The notes under the pieces: generated by a model | What the model was told of the DNA's origin: nothing | Seen by the model: only the letters and a program-made list of their open reading frames with translations | Database searches by the model: none | Position numbers and translations under genes: made by a program | Assembly: GCA_934293375.1 (NCBI GenBank) | Contig: CAKQYS010000010.1 | Span: forward strand, 29,600 to 93,599 | From: an uncultured Lachnospiraceae bacterium | Lineage (GTDB): Bacteria > Bacillota > Clostridia > Lachnospirales > Lachnospiraceae | Reading direction: 5' to 3' | Length of the DNA stretch: 64,000 bases | Shown here: positions 1-9,548 of the stretch, piece by piece | Position numbering within the stretch: position 1 is the first letter of the stretch | How the letters are laid out: every line of letters starts with the position of its first letter

Positions 1-617
1 CGATATCCGACTCTTGTCAGAATATGGCGCACTAACCCCTTGTGTGCCGCCTCCTGATAGACCGGAATATGATACTGCTCCATAAATGCAATCACAATCT
101 CTAAAATCTGTTCATTCACCTGTGCCTGTATTTCGCAGGCGGTATATGGAATGATGTTGTGACTGCGGCTCGCATAAAATCCGGTCACAATATGACCATC
201 CGCATCCATACCAACCGGATACTGTGCCTTATTTCTATAATGCCAGCAGTCCTCCATCCCCAGGATCGGCTCCATCAGGGATGCCACATCCGCAATGCCA
301 CCGATACGCTCCAGGCAATTCTGCACCTTGTTATGCTTGTAACGAAGCTGTGCCGCATAGTCAATGTGCTGCAGAGAGCAGCCACCGCACTGCTTCGCCT
401 TGGGGCAGCGGATATCCACACGGTCAGAAGATGGCATCAGCACCTCCATCACGCGTCCATAGGCATACTGCTTCTTCACCTTGACGATCCGCACCCGGAT
501 CACATCCCCCGGCACCGCATCCTTTACAAACACCGCCATGCCATCTATATGTCCGATGCCCTCGCCGTCATTGCCCAGATCTTCGATTGTCAGTTCAAAT
601 TCCTGATTCTTCTCCAT
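1..617 (-). CDS. rlmD: 23S rRNA (uracil-5-)-methyltransferase, RlmD/RlmCD family, C-terminus cut off
   Basis: Reading on the minus strand from an ATG at 615-617 gives an open frame through the window edge, about 205 residues. The N-terminus (MEKNQEFELTIEDLGNDGEG) is a TRAM RNA-binding domain. It is followed by the iron-sulfur cysteine motif CPKAKQCGGCSLQ at about residues 74-86 and an HYRNKAQYPVG stretch typical of RumA/RlmD. The SAM-binding catalytic half lies outside the window. The family methylates uracil C5 in 23S rRNA; Firmicutes members often act at two positions (RlmCD). It is the last visible gene of a minus-strand run mutS2, regulator, kinase, yhaM, rlmD. The exact target position cannot be told from sequence. 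Confidence 0.88.
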   Translation of the reverse strand, partial: MEKNQEFELTIEDLGNDGEGIGHIDGMAVFVKDAVPGDVIRVRIVKVKKQYAYGRVMEVLMPSSDRVDIRCPKAKQCGGCSLQHIDYAAQLRYKHNKVQNCLERIGGIADVASLMEPILGMEDCWHYRNKAQYPVGMDADGHIVTGFYASRSHNIIPYTACEIQAQVNEQILEIVIAFMEQYHIPVYQEAAHKGLVRHILTRVGY

Positions 618-648
618 AAATCTCAACTTTCTATATTTAATATCCGGC

Positions 649-1596
649 TTACTCCTCAGAGCCGGTCGCCCATCTGATATTGGACTCCAACAGACGGTTA
701 TAGCCGAGCCATTCCTGACTCTGCATATTATTCTCAAGCAGCTCCGTCATCGTCTCCATCTTGGCATCCGTATCATCCGCATAGGACAGTGCCAGTGCCT
801 CCATGAGAGCCGGCTTCTTTGGAGAGCCGAACTCCAGCTTGCCATGATGTGCCAGAATGCAGTGCTTCAGCTCATTTGCCTTCTTGACAGGGAATTTGTC
901 AATCGTGTGGATCACGCGGTCGATCATAATCGTACCCATCACGATATGTCCGACAAGCTGCCCCTCATCTGTATAGTCATTCTGCGGGAAATCCGACAGC
1001 TCATCCACCTTGCCGATATCGTGACATAGTGCAGCCGTGATCAGCAGATCACGATTCAGGATCGGATACTGCACAGAATAAAAATCACACAACTTGGCGA
1101 CAGCAATCGTATGCTGCAGCAAACCGCCGATAAAACCATGGTGTACAGACTTCGCTGCAGAATGATCCCGGAATCTCACCGAGAAATCCGGATCCATGAA
1201 AAAGGCATTCAGCAAAGCCTTGTAGTGCGGATCCTTAACAGACTTCACAAGTGCCAGCAGCTCCTTGTACATTTCCGTGCGGTCAAATCGCGATGTCGGC
1301 ATATAATCCTCCACATTATACTCGCCCTCCTGTGCTACACGGATCCGCTTGATATTCAGCTGCAAGGCGCCCTGAAAACTGACAACCTGACCATCCACCT
1401 GAATGTAATCCATTGCCTCAAAATGTGCGATCCCGTTATTCAGATCCCACACCTTGCCATCTAAGATACCGGTGCTGTCCTGCAGCTGCAGGGAATAATA
1501 GTTCTTTCCCGCCTTTGTCTGTGCCTCATTCTTCACCTTGCATAAATAAATGCAGGAAACATTTTCGCCCTCTCGTAATGTATTGATAAATGTCAT
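649..1596 (-). CDS. yhaM: 3'-5' exoribonuclease YhaM family
   Basis: 315 residues, usual length for YhaM/Cbf1. Residues 1-110 form an OB-fold nucleic-acid-binding domain (YSLQLQDSTGILDGKVWD). Residues about 150-280 form an HD phosphohydrolase domain with HHGFIGGLLQHT, the metal-binding CHDIGK and LKHCILAHHG. The family degrades single-stranded RNA (and DNA) 3' to 5' in the cytoplasm. The ATG at 1594-1596 is preceded by a GAGGAAGAGGAAAA ribosome site. It starts 15 bp after the histidine kinase stop, so it is probably cotranscribed with the two-component genes; no functional link is implied. Confidence 0.92.
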   Translation of the reverse strand: MTFINTLREGENVSCIYLCKVKNEAQTKAGKNYYSLQLQDSTGILDGKVWDLNNGIAHFEAMDYIQVDGQVVSFQGALQLNIKRIRVAQEGEYNVEDYMPTSRFDRTEMYKELLALVKSVKDPHYKALLNAFFMDPDFSVRFRDHSAAKSVHHGFIGGLLQHTIAVAKLCDFYSVQYPILNRDLLITAALCHDIGKVDELSDFPQNDYTDEGQLVGHIVMGTIMIDRVIHTIDKFPVKKANELKHCILAHHGKLEFGSPKKPALMEALALSYADDTDAKMETMTELLENNMQSQEWLGYNRLLESNIRWATGSEE

Positions 1597-1611
1597 TTTT
1601 CCTCTTCCTCT

Positions 1612-3036
1612 CTATCCATTTTTGGCATTTGCTTTCGTTAACGAAAAAATAAATTCTGAACCGGCACCCTCTGTCGAGACAAGATTGATATTCTCGCCGT
1701 GTGCCTTTATGATCTCCCGCGTGATTGAAAGTCCCAGGCCTGTGCCCTGCTTATCCTTGCCACGCGATGTATCACTCTTGTAAAACCGCTCCCAGACACG
1801 CTTCTGCTTGTCCTTTTCGATGCCCGGTCCCTCATCCCGGACGGACACAAACAGCTTGTCCTTCTTCTCTGTGATCGTCACCTGAATCGTAGAATCCTTT
1901 GGACTGAACTTGATCGCATTGTCAACCAGATTATAAATGACCTGCTCGATCTTCGTCTTATCCGCATACACCACCGTATCCTCTGCAGGGCATGACAGAT
2001 AGAGCGAAATGCCCTTCTTCTCGCAGGTACCCTCAAAGGTATTCATTGTGGCACGGATACTGGTCACCACATCAAATTCCTTCCGCTTCAGCACCGGTCC
2101 ATACTTATCAAAATCATTCAGCTCTAAAAGACCGGATGTCAGCTTCGTCAGCCGCTTCGTCTCCGACAACACGATATTTAAGTATTTCTCCTGCTTCTCC
2201 ACCGGAATCGTGCCATCGAGCATCGCCTCGATATAGCCCTTGATCGAAGTCAGCGGAGACCGGAAATCATGAGAAATATTAGAAATGAAATTCTTCCGGT
2301 ATTCATCCAGCTTGGCAAGCTCACCCGCCATATATTCCAAGGAGCTGGCCAGCTCCCCGATCTCATCCTTTGACTTGATATTTGTCTTCACCTCGAAATC
2401 CCCGGTTGCATAGGCACGTGCCGTATCACTCAGCTTATGCAGCGGATTGATGACACGGCTCGTCAGGAATGCGAGCAGGAAAAATGCGATCAGAAATGCA
2501 AATGCATATGGTGTAAACGCAATCGTAAACAGCTCATTCTGCACATCCCCGATCTGTGACACCGAGGTATGCAGCACCAGTTGTCCGCGGATCTCCCCGT
2601 TGACCTCGATCGGAATCCCCATGCTGATCATTTCTTCCGAAAACAAATGATAGAAGTCTCCTGTCATGGCAAAGGAACCGCTCAGTTCTCCATCCGGTGC
2701 AAGATCCGTGATCCGGCTCGGTATATAATCATAAAGCTCCCGGTGGGATGCTGCAGCGATATTGCCGTCGGTGTCCACATACCACACCTTTGTCTTTAAG
2801 TCATCCTCAAATTCATCCAGCCTCGTGATCAGCAGATCTCTGGATGTCACACCCGTTATGTAATTTACCAGTGTCTGCTTGGAAAACAGCAGAGCCTCAT
2901 TGTACATGGTCTCCTGCTTTTCATCGATCAGCATCCGGTTTGACGAATAGCTTGTATAGAAAAACAGAATGCCAAATGTCGCAATCGACAGTACAAGGAA
3001 CCCTAACAGCACCCAGTCAAATAGCGTACGCCGCAT
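1612..3036 (-). CDS. sensor histidine kinase (OmpR-type partner)
   Basis: 474 residues. Transmembrane segment at about 8-30, an extracytoplasmic sensor region of about 130 residues, a second transmembrane segment near 170-195 (FAFLIAFFLLAFL), a HAMP linker, a HisKA domain with the phospho-acceptor box FISNISHDFRSPLTSIKG near residue 255, then a HATPase_c domain with N (NLVDNAIKFS), G1 (DEGPGIE) and G2 (GTGLGLSI) boxes. All catalytic boxes are intact. Its ATG overlaps the stop of the regulator gene by one base (TAATG), indicating translational coupling. The signal sensed is unknown. The combination resembles WalK/PhoR-type kinases but no specific orthologue can be assigned. Confidence 0.93.
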   Translation of the reverse strand: MRRTLFDWVLLGFLVLSIATFGILFFYTSYSSNRMLIDEKQETMYNEALLFSKQTLVNYITGVTSRDLLITRLDEFEDDLKTKVWYVDTDGNIAAASHRELYDYIPSRITDLAPDGELSGSFAMTGDFYHLFSEEMISMGIPIEVNGEIRGQLVLHTSVSQIGDVQNELFTIAFTPYAFAFLIAFFLLAFLTSRVINPLHKLSDTARAYATGDFEVKTNIKSKDEIGELASSLEYMAGELAKLDEYRKNFISNISHDFRSPLTSIKGYIEAMLDGTIPVEKQEKYLNIVLSETKRLTKLTSGLLELNDFDKYGPVLKRKEFDVVTSIRATMNTFEGTCEKKGISLYLSCPAEDTVVYADKTKIEQVIYNLVDNAIKFSPKDSTIQVTITEKKDKLFVSVRDEGPGIEKDKQKRVWERFYKSDTSRGKDKQGTGLGLSITREIIKAHGENINLVSTEGAGSEFIFSLTKANAKNG

Positions 3037-3746
3037 TATTTCACCTCAAATTTATAACCAATTCCCCACACAGTTGCCAGCCCCCAGTGCGGTGACGACG
3101 GCAGCTTTTCCCGCAGCCTCTTGATATGCACATCCACCGTTCTCGTATCACCAAAATACTCGTAGCCCCACAAATGATCTAAGATCTGATCCCTGCTGAA
3201 CACCTGATTCGGGTTCTTCGCCAGGAAATATAGCAGCTCCAGTTCCTTTGGCGGCATATCCAGCGTCTTTCCTCCTATCGTAACCGTATAATTGGTAAGA
3301 TTGATATTGATATTATCATACTCCACATATTCTCCAATATGCTCGGTATCCATCACCTCCGATGCCGCCGGTGCCTGTGGTACAAATCTTCGAAGCACCG
3401 CACGGACTCTTGCCACCATCTCATTGGAATCAAACGGCTTGATAATATAATCATCCGCACCCATCTTAAGACCGAGCACCTTATCAAATACCTCGCCCTT
3501 GGCAGACAGCATGATCACCGGCACATTACTGTTCTTGCGCACCTCTGAAAGCACCTCATAGCCGTCAATGCCCGGCAGCATAATATCTAACAAAATGAGA
3601 TCCGGCTGATAAGACTTCACAGCCTCCAGGGCAGCCTCGCCATCGTATACAATCTCTGTATCAAAGCATTCCTTTGTCAGATACAGCGAGATCAGCTCCG
3701 CAATATTCTCATCATCATCCACAATCAATATCTTCTGTTTATCCAT
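3036..3746 (-). CDS. OmpR/PhoB-family response regulator
   Basis: 236 residues. Receiver domain at residues 1-120 with the acidic pocket DDD near residue 10, phospho-acceptor Asp in LLDIMLPGIDG (about residue 54), conserved Thr/Ser in IMLSAKG and Lys in IIKPFDSNE. C-terminal winged-helix DNA-binding domain (PKELELLYFLAKNPNQVFSR, then DTRTVDVHIKRLREKL). A GGAGG ribosome site directly precedes the ATG. It is followed by its cognate kinase with a one-base overlap and lies 23 bp downstream of mutS2. Target genes are not evident. Confidence 0.95.
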   Translation of the reverse strand: MDKQKILIVDDDENIAELISLYLTKECFDTEIVYDGEAALEAVKSYQPDLILLDIMLPGIDGYEVLSEVRKNSNVPVIMLSAKGEVFDKVLGLKMGADDYIIKPFDSNEMVARVRAVLRRFVPQAPAASEVMDTEHIGEYVEYDNININLTNYTVTIGGKTLDMPPKELELLYFLAKNPNQVFSRDQILDHLWGYEYFGDTRTVDVHIKRLREKLPSSPHWGLATVWGIGYKFEVK

Positions 3747-3769
3747 CCTCCACCTTCTCCCTTCTGTTT

Positions 3770-6130
3770 CTATAACTCCACAATCGTAACGCCCATATCC
3801 CCTTCGCCAAACTCTCCCGCACGGAAGCTCTTCACATACGGCTGCTTCTTCAAATATTCCTGCACACCCTTGCGCAATGCACCGGTTCCCTTACCATGAA
3901 TGATCCGCACCTGGTTCAAATGTGCCAGTGCCGCATCGTCCAGATATTTATCCAGTTCGGAAATCGCTTCATCCACTGTCATACCGAGCAGATTGATCTC
4001 CGGCTTAATGTGGGCAGACTTCATGATTGCCGTATGTCCGCCACTGTATTTCTTCGACTCCTTCGGCGCCTGCACGATCTCCAGATCCGAAATATGCACC
4101 TTGGAATTCAAAATACCCATCTGTACCTGTGCGTATCCCTTCGCATTTGGCAGCGAAGTGACCGTACCGTCCAGATTCATACTGATCACATGTACCGCAT
4201 CTCCGATCTTGAAATCCTCGATCCGGTGGGTTCCTGTCCGCTTCTTCTTATTACCTGACAACTGTGAATCCAGCTGCTTCACACGCTTTCCGAGCTTGCC
4301 ACGCTCCAGCTCCATCTGCTGGTTATTTCCCGCATGCTTGCCCAGCTTATTGTATTTGCGTATCGCCTCATCTGCATAATCCTTGGCCTCCTGAATGATA
4401 TCCCTGGCTTCCTCTCTGGCATCATGCAGCAGCTCGGCACGCTGCTTGGACAGCGATTCCTGCTTCTCCTTCAGCTGATTTCTGAGCGTCTCCGTCTCTG
4501 TCTTCAACGCCTCGATCTCAGCCTTTTCCTTCTCAATCATGGACTTGGAATTCTCCAGATCCGCAATCAGTGCCTCAAAATCTATCGTATTGCTGTCGAT
4601 CTGGCTCTTTGCATCCTCGATAATATAAGACGGCAGTCCCAGCTTGCCTGCAATGGCAAATGCATTTGATTTGCCCGGGATGCCGATCATCAGGCGATAG
4701 GTCGGCCGAAGCGATGCCAGATCAAACTCACAGCACGCATTTTCGATCCCCGGCGTAGACAGGGCAAATGTCTTTAACTCACTGTAATGCGTTGTAGCCA
4801 TACAATAAATCCCCTGTCCGTTCAGATAGCTTAAGATGGAGATTGCCAGTGCCGCACCCTCTGTCGGATCGGTACCGCCGCCCAGCTCATCAAACAGCAC
4901 CAGCGTATCCGGTGTCGCCTGATTCACGATAGAAACAATATTGGTCATATGAGAAGAAAAGGTACTCAGACTCATCTCAATACTCTGCTCATCCCCAATA
5001 TCCGCAAAAACATCATGAAAAACGCGCAGCTTCGACCCATCATAAGCCGGAATATGCAGTCCTGCCTGTCCCATCAGGGTAAACAGTCCAAGTGTCTTTA
5101 ACGACACCGTTTTACCACCGGTATTCGGACCGGTGATGATCAGCATGGTAAAATCCTCACCCAGCGTCAGATTGATCGGCACCACCTTCTTCGGATCTAA
5201 CAGAGGATGCCGTCCCTCCTTGATCTGAATGGAGCCATCCTCCGAAAATGCCGGCCTGCTGCCCTGATAGGACTTGGCAAATAAAGCTCTGGCAAATATA
5301 AAATCCAACTCTGCTAACAGCTCCATATCGGATTTGATCAACGGTGCGTCCAATGCTGCCTGCTCACTCAAGGTTGCCAGAATCTTCTCGATCTCAACCG
5401 CTTCCTTATTCGCCTGCTCCTTCAGTTCATTATTCAGGTTCACCACCGCCATCGGCTCCACAAACAGGGTCGATCCGGTCTTCGACTGGTCATGGATCAT
5501 ACCCGGAAACTGCCCCCGGTATTCCTGTCTGACCGGAATACAATACCGCCCATTTCGCATAGTCACGATATTATCCTGCAGCATCGTCTGGTTCGTCTGC
5601 GAACCCACAATGCCGGACAACTGTGAATGAATCTTGTCATTCACACGCTTAATAGACCGTCTGATATCCCGCAGCGTAGACGATGCGTCATCTGCAATCT
5701 CCGTCTCTGACAGGATCGCACGGTGGATATCCCGGCTCAGTGCTTCCAGCGGCATCAGCTCCGCAAACATCGCAGTGAGAGAATCCGGCTCTACATCCTC
5801 ATCCTGCACATCCCCGTACTGCTTCACAGACAATGTGATATCCAGCACTCTCGCAATATTTAACAGCTCTGCAGCACTTAGACTACCCTCGATCTCCAGC
5901 CGCTTCAAGGACAATCCGATATCACACAGACCCGAAAATGACACGCCACCTTGCCGGTATACTCTGGTCAGGGCATCCTGAGTCTGCTCCTGCATAGTTA
6001 TAATATCCATGATATTATCTGTCGGCACAAGTGCCTCACATTTACTTTTTCCTAACGGAGAACCCGCATAGCCTGTCAACATCGCTATGATCTTCGGATA
6101 CTCCAATATTTTGAATGCTTTCTGGTTCAT
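3770..6130 (-). CDS. mutS2: MutS2 family protein (ribosome-collision/branched-DNA ATPase)
   Basis: About 786 residues. The N-terminal core and clamp helices are followed by the MutS ATPase with Walker A GPNTGGKT near residue 335, Walker B (LVLFDELGGGTDPTEG) and the signature STFSSHMTNI, then a long charged coiled coil (about 515-610), a KOW-like segment and a C-terminal Smr domain (MTVDEAISELDKYLDDA, then IIHGKGTGALRKGV). Smr domains are nucleases; Bacillus MutS2 splits collided ribosomes. I chose the ATG at 6128-6130 (MNQKAFKILEYPKI), which matches family starts. A TTG 12 bases upstream is also in frame but would overlap trmL. It follows trmL by 5 bp. Confidence 0.95.
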   Translation of the reverse strand: MNQKAFKILEYPKIIAMLTGYAGSPLGKSKCEALVPTDNIMDIITMQEQTQDALTRVYRQGGVSFSGLCDIGLSLKRLEIEGSLSAAELLNIARVLDITLSVKQYGDVQDEDVEPDSLTAMFAELMPLEALSRDIHRAILSETEIADDASSTLRDIRRSIKRVNDKIHSQLSGIVGSQTNQTMLQDNIVTMRNGRYCIPVRQEYRGQFPGMIHDQSKTGSTLFVEPMAVVNLNNELKEQANKEAVEIEKILATLSEQAALDAPLIKSDMELLAELDFIFARALFAKSYQGSRPAFSEDGSIQIKEGRHPLLDPKKVVPINLTLGEDFTMLIITGPNTGGKTVSLKTLGLFTLMGQAGLHIPAYDGSKLRVFHDVFADIGDEQSIEMSLSTFSSHMTNIVSIVNQATPDTLVLFDELGGGTDPTEGAALAISILSYLNGQGIYCMATTHYSELKTFALSTPGIENACCEFDLASLRPTYRLMIGIPGKSNAFAIAGKLGLPSYIIEDAKSQIDSNTIDFEALIADLENSKSMIEKEKAEIEALKTETETLRNQLKEKQESLSKQRAELLHDAREEARDIIQEAKDYADEAIRKYNKLGKHAGNNQQMELERGKLGKRVKQLDSQLSGNKKKRTGTHRIEDFKIGDAVHVISMNLDGTVTSLPNAKGYAQVQMGILNSKVHISDLEIVQAPKESKKYSGGHTAIMKSAHIKPEINLLGMTVDEAISELDKYLDDAALAHLNQVRIIHGKGTGALRKGVQEYLKKQPYVKSFRAGEFGEGDMGVTIVEL

Positions 6131-6135
6131 TTTCT

Positions 6136-6627
6136 CTACCAAGTATGCCGGTGAAGCTGTCCCTGCAATTCAAATCCGGCAAAGCCCTGCTGTCTTAAAG
6201 CCTCATACAGCACGATTGCCACAGAATTGGATAGATTCAGGGAACGAATATCCGACAGCATCGGAATCCGCACTGCTGTTTCCTTATAATCCAGCAGAAT
6301 CTCCTCCGGAATACCCGCACTTTCCTTTCCAAACATAATATAACAGTTGTCTTCATAGTTCACATCGACATAGGTCTGCTTGGATTTTGTTGTCGCCATA
6401 TAGATCTTTGCACCCGGATTCTTCGCAAGAAAATCCTCAAAATCCTCATAAACCGTAACATCCAGCTTTGACCAGTAATCCATGCCGGCTCGCTTTAATG
6501 CCTTCTCGGACAGACTGAATCCAAGCGGCTCGATCAGATGCAGTCTTGCACCTGTCGCCACGCAGGTTCGTCCGATATTTCCTGTATTCGCCGGAATCTC
6601 CGGCTCATGTAATACTATATTTATCAT
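6136..6627 (-). CDS. trmL: tRNA (cytidine(34)-2'-O)-methyltransferase, SPOUT family
   Basis: 163 residues, typical TrmL length. It starts MINIVLHEPEIPANTGNIGRT, the SPOUT-family N-terminus, and has the knot motifs IYMATTKSK, IMFGKESAGIP and IPMLSDIRSLNLSNSVAIVLYE. TrmL acts as a dimer and 2'-O-methylates the wobble base of tRNA-Leu isoacceptors using SAM. A GAGGTAG ribosome site precedes the ATG. It is separated from the upstream aminotransferase by a terminator hairpin and is followed within 5 bp by mutS2. Confidence 0.94.
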   Translation of the reverse strand: MINIVLHEPEIPANTGNIGRTCVATGARLHLIEPLGFSLSEKALKRAGMDYWSKLDVTVYEDFEDFLAKNPGAKIYMATTKSKQTYVDVNYEDNCYIMFGKESAGIPEEILLDYKETAVRIPMLSDIRSLNLSNSVAIVLYEALRQQGFAGFELQGQLHRHTW

Positions 6628-6657
6628 CTTGCTACCTCATAATTTAGCCTTATCTGA

Positions 6658-6692
6658 CGATAAAAGGGTGCCTCAAAGCAGGAGACACCCTC
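6658..6692 (-). terminator. intrinsic terminator after the aminotransferase gene
   Basis: On the minus strand AGGGTGTCTCC (6691-6681) pairs with GAGGCACCCT (6674-6665) across a short loop and is followed by TTTTATC. It begins 5 bp after the aminotransferase stop and lies before trmL. Confidence 0.75.
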
Positions 6693-6696
6693 TCTT

Positions 6697-7860
6697 CTAA
6701 GCCTGTAACTTCTTTACAAATCTCGCAATACGGGACATCGCTTCCTTCAGCTCTTCAATCGAATATGCATACGAAATTCGAAGGAATCCCTCACCACAAT
6801 CACCAAAAGCAGTACCCGGCACTACTGCCAGCTTCTCTTCCTGCAACAGCCGGGTTGCAAACTCATCACTGCTAAGTCCCAGATGCTTGATGCACGGGAA
6901 AATATAAAATGCACCCAACGGTTCAAAATACGGCAATCCAATCTCATCAAACTGCTTCATCAGGAAATGTCTTCTGCCATCGTAAGACTCCCGCATCATC
7001 GCTACATCCTTATCACCATTGCGAAGTGCAGAGATTGCTGCATACTGGCTGGTCGTCGGTGCACACATAATCGCAAACTGGTGAATCTTGACCATCTGCT
7101 CTGCAATCGCCTGTGGTGCCAGTGCATATCCCAGTCTCCATCCGGTCATCGCATATGCCTTTGAGAAACCGTTGATCACGATCGTACGCTCCTTCATATC
7201 CGGAAGGGATGCAATGCTGACATGACCTGATGTATAAGTCAGCTCTGCATAGATCTCATCCGAGATCACGATAATATCATGCTTCCTACATACCTCTGCG
7301 ACCGCTTCGAGATCCTCCCGCTCCATGATCGCACCGGTTGGATTGTTCGGAAATGACATGATCAGAACCTTTGTCTTATCCGTGATCGCTGCTTCTAATT
7401 CAGCCGCTGTCAGACGGAACTGGTTCTCATTCTTCAAGTCGATCGTCACCGGCACACCATCCGCCAGCTCTACACATGGCACATAGGATACATAACACGG
7501 TTCCGGAATGATAACCTCATCACCGGGATTGAGCATGGCACGCAGTGCAATATCAATGCCCTCACTGCCACCAACCGTGATCACACACTCATGCTTTGGA
7601 TCGTAATGTGCATGATACTTTCTTGCATAATATGCTGTAATCTCCTGACGCAGCTCCATCAATCCTGAATTGGATGTATAGAAAGTCTTACCCTGCTCTA
7701 ACGAATAAATACCTTCTTCTCTGATATGCCACGGGGTATCAAAATCCGGCTCACCTACACCAAGAGAGATCGCATCCGGCATCTCACTGACGATATCAAA
7801 AAACTTACGGATTCCCGATGGTTTCATCTTTACGACTTTATCTGATAATGGGTTTCTCAT
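6697..7860 (-). CDS. PLP-dependent class I/II aminotransferase
   Basis: 387 residues. Fold-type I aminotransferase: SLGVGEPDFDTPWHI near residue 33, the substrate/PLP segment FPNNPTGAIM near 170, the PLP Asp in VISDEIYAELTY near 200, the Schiff-base Lys in INGFSKAYAMTGWRLGYA near 235, and the carboxylate-binding Arg in GFLRISYAYS near 365. All key residues are present. The family transfers amino groups between amino and 2-oxo acids; aromatic or aspartate-like substrates are both possible. Its ATG overlaps the stop of the Lrp/AsnC gene (ATGA), so both are one unit and the regulator probably responds to an amino acid related to this enzyme's substrate. It ends at a terminator. Confidence 0.93.
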   Translation of the reverse strand: MRNPLSDKVVKMKPSGIRKFFDIVSEMPDAISLGVGEPDFDTPWHIREEGIYSLEQGKTFYTSNSGLMELRQEITAYYARKYHAHYDPKHECVITVGGSEGIDIALRAMLNPGDEVIIPEPCYVSYVPCVELADGVPVTIDLKNENQFRLTAAELEAAITDKTKVLIMSFPNNPTGAIMEREDLEAVAEVCRKHDIIVISDEIYAELTYTSGHVSIASLPDMKERTIVINGFSKAYAMTGWRLGYALAPQAIAEQMVKIHQFAIMCAPTTSQYAAISALRNGDKDVAMMRESYDGRRHFLMKQFDEIGLPYFEPLGAFYIFPCIKHLGLSSDEFATRLLQEEKLAVVPGTAFGDCGEGFLRISYAYSIEELKEAMSRIARFVKKLQA

Positions 7861-8339
7861 GGCATGATCACCAGCCTTTCATCTTTCTTTCTCTTCACAT
7901 AGGATACACCGTGCTCCTTATATTTCTTCAGCACAAAGTGTGTAGCGGTACTTACCACTTCATCCATCGGTGCCAGCTTATTGGCTACAAAGAAGGCAAC
8001 CTCCTTCATGGTTCTTCCCTCGATCGTCAATGCAATATCATATGCACCTGACATCAGATATAGGGTAGATACCTCCTCATAATTGTAAATGCGGTCTGCG
8101 ATCCGGTCAAAGCCCTCGCCTCTCTGCGGTGTCACCTTCAATTCGATCATTGCCGTTACAATTTCATTTTCTGTTTTATCCCAGTCAATCATTGTATGAT
8201 ATCCACAAATGATCTGCTCTAATTCCATCGCTTTGATTTCCGCCGCGACTGCAGCCTCATCCGCGCCGATGATCGCCGCTATGTCTGCCGCTCCAAGCTT
8301 GCTGTTCTTATCCAACAATTTTAAAATCTTTGTTCTCAT
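7857..8339 (-). CDS. Lrp/AsnC-family transcriptional regulator
   Basis: 160 residues. N-terminal winged helix-turn-helix (MRTKILKLLDKNSKLGAADIAAIIG, then AAVAAEIKAMELEQIICGYHTMID) and a C-terminal RAM ligand-binding domain (VTAMIELKVTP, VSTLYLMSGAYDIALTIEGRTMKEV). Members form octamers that sense amino acids and regulate neighbouring metabolism genes. The C-terminal charged tail KKYKEHGVSYVKRKKDERLV extends beyond the usual domain. It is translationally coupled to the downstream aminotransferase. A TATAAT lies about 65 bp upstream of the start, without a convincing -35. Confidence 0.92.
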   Translation of the reverse strand: MRTKILKLLDKNSKLGAADIAAIIGADEAAVAAEIKAMELEQIICGYHTMIDWDKTENEIVTAMIELKVTPQRGEGFDRIADRIYNYEEVSTLYLMSGAYDIALTIEGRTMKEVAFFVANKLAPMDEVVSTATHFVLKKYKEHGVSYVKRKKDERLVIMP

Positions 8340-8452
8340 ACAATTCCCTCTTTTCTTTATATTTGACGCAAACCTTTGGCTTGCAGTCTTTTCATGAATA
8401 TTATATCATCTCACCTGTGGCTTGATGTTTTTAAATTAAAAAAATATTTTGT

Positions 8453-9526
8453 TCAGGTTGACCTGTGCAGAATCTCAAATAAAGCATCACTTTGTACCGG
8501 CACCAGATAACGGGTCTCACTCTCGTGTCTTCTGCGGGTATCGATATGGGCTTCATCATGATCCTCTGATGGAAGCGGGATCTGGATTGCCCGTGCCTTA
8601 TCTGCTGTCGTATGCCCGATCACTCTGGCATAAATGTTCTGTTCCCGCAGGGCATGCACCAATGCTCTGCCATCTGCCGAAACCGCCAGTACACTGCCGC
8701 CTGCAGACATCATATAAGGATTCTCATGAAACTGCTCCGCATACTCTATACTCTCCTGCTTCACAGGAATCTTCGGCAGCTCCACCTGACATCCCAGCCC
8801 CGACGGCTCCAACAGCTCCCATAGACAGCCAAATATACCTCCATAAGAACCATCGTGTCTTGCATAGATACCCAGATCATTCATAACCCGGATCTCCGGC
8901 GCAATGGATAAATGCTCTCCAAATTCCAAGCCGGCACGGATATAGGAATCCGGCAGTCTTTGATGCAGTGTATCATAGCAGTTTTCTGCGAGCAGGTAGG
9001 TAGCCTCCATGGCAATCCATTTCGTCATCACAATGTCCATACCCGGCTCAATATCCACTAATGCCAACTGCCCCTCTGCATGCAACGGTTCTCCATATGC
9101 CGTAACCATGATCACCGGACAGTTCACACCGGGGCTGATCCGGATATCTCCACCCAGGATCTCTGCACTCCGGCATACTGCATCGCATGCCTTATTTTCA
9201 TAATGTAACAGCTCTGATTGTGCCTGCTCTACAAGTGTTCTCACCAATGTTTCATTGGCATTGCCGGGAACCAGTATCGTAAGTGTCACACCGATCAGTC
9301 TGCCTGCACCGGCAAGCAGATTATTCACTGCCTTGATCACCGCCAATGCTGCCGGCTTCTGTACCGGGAAATCCACGACTGACTGTGCCGTCACAAGATT
9401 ACATGTATCGACTCTTGCACTATCCATGCCGATACCCGGACCGATCAAGGTCCAATGCCCCGGCTTATTCAACTTACGAAGTACCGATCGTCTCAGATGA
9501 GACTCCGGCAGCTTGCCAACCTTCAT
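8453..9526 (-). CDS. PurM-like (AIR synthase-related) protein
   Basis: 357 residues of the PurM/HypE/ThiL/SelD ATP-binding superfamily. N-terminal PurM half (IGPGIGMDSARVDTCNLV, with the LVTAQSVVDFPVQKPAALAVIKAVNNLL stretch) and C-terminal half (DLGIYARHDGSYGGIFGCLWELLEPSGLGCQVELPKIPV, YMMSAGGSVLAVSADG). It is not PurM itself, because the canonical nucleotide motifs diverge, and it has no purine gene neighbours. Members of this clostridial family are annotated as AIR synthase family proteins with unknown reaction. The start has an AGGAGAGAG ribosome site and lies 22 bp after the VanW-family gene stop, so the two are probably cotranscribed. Confidence 0.82.
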   Translation of the reverse strand: MKVGKLPESHLRRSVLRKLNKPGHWTLIGPGIGMDSARVDTCNLVTAQSVVDFPVQKPAALAVIKAVNNLLAGAGRLIGVTLTILVPGNANETLVRTLVEQAQSELLHYENKACDAVCRSAEILGGDIRISPGVNCPVIMVTAYGEPLHAEGQLALVDIEPGMDIVMTKWIAMEATYLLAENCYDTLHQRLPDSYIRAGLEFGEHLSIAPEIRVMNDLGIYARHDGSYGGIFGCLWELLEPSGLGCQVELPKIPVKQESIEYAEQFHENPYMMSAGGSVLAVSADGRALVHALREQNIYARVIGHTTADKARAIQIPLPSEDHDEAHIDTRRRHESETRYLVPVQSDALFEILHRST

Positions 9527-9548
9527 ATCTCTCTCCTAATGCCTTCCA

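Noticed and set aside
1125..1133. GCCGATAA-like -10 of sigma-28 type on the plus strand (also near 27445 and 26808)
   Set aside because: These lie inside conserved genes on the opposite strand, lack a TAAA 15 bp upstream and have no gene to drive.
8425..8470. Terminator after the PurM-like gene
   Set aside because: The only hairpin (CAGGT/ACCTG at the stop codon) has a 5-bp stem with a 2-base loop; too weak despite the following T run.
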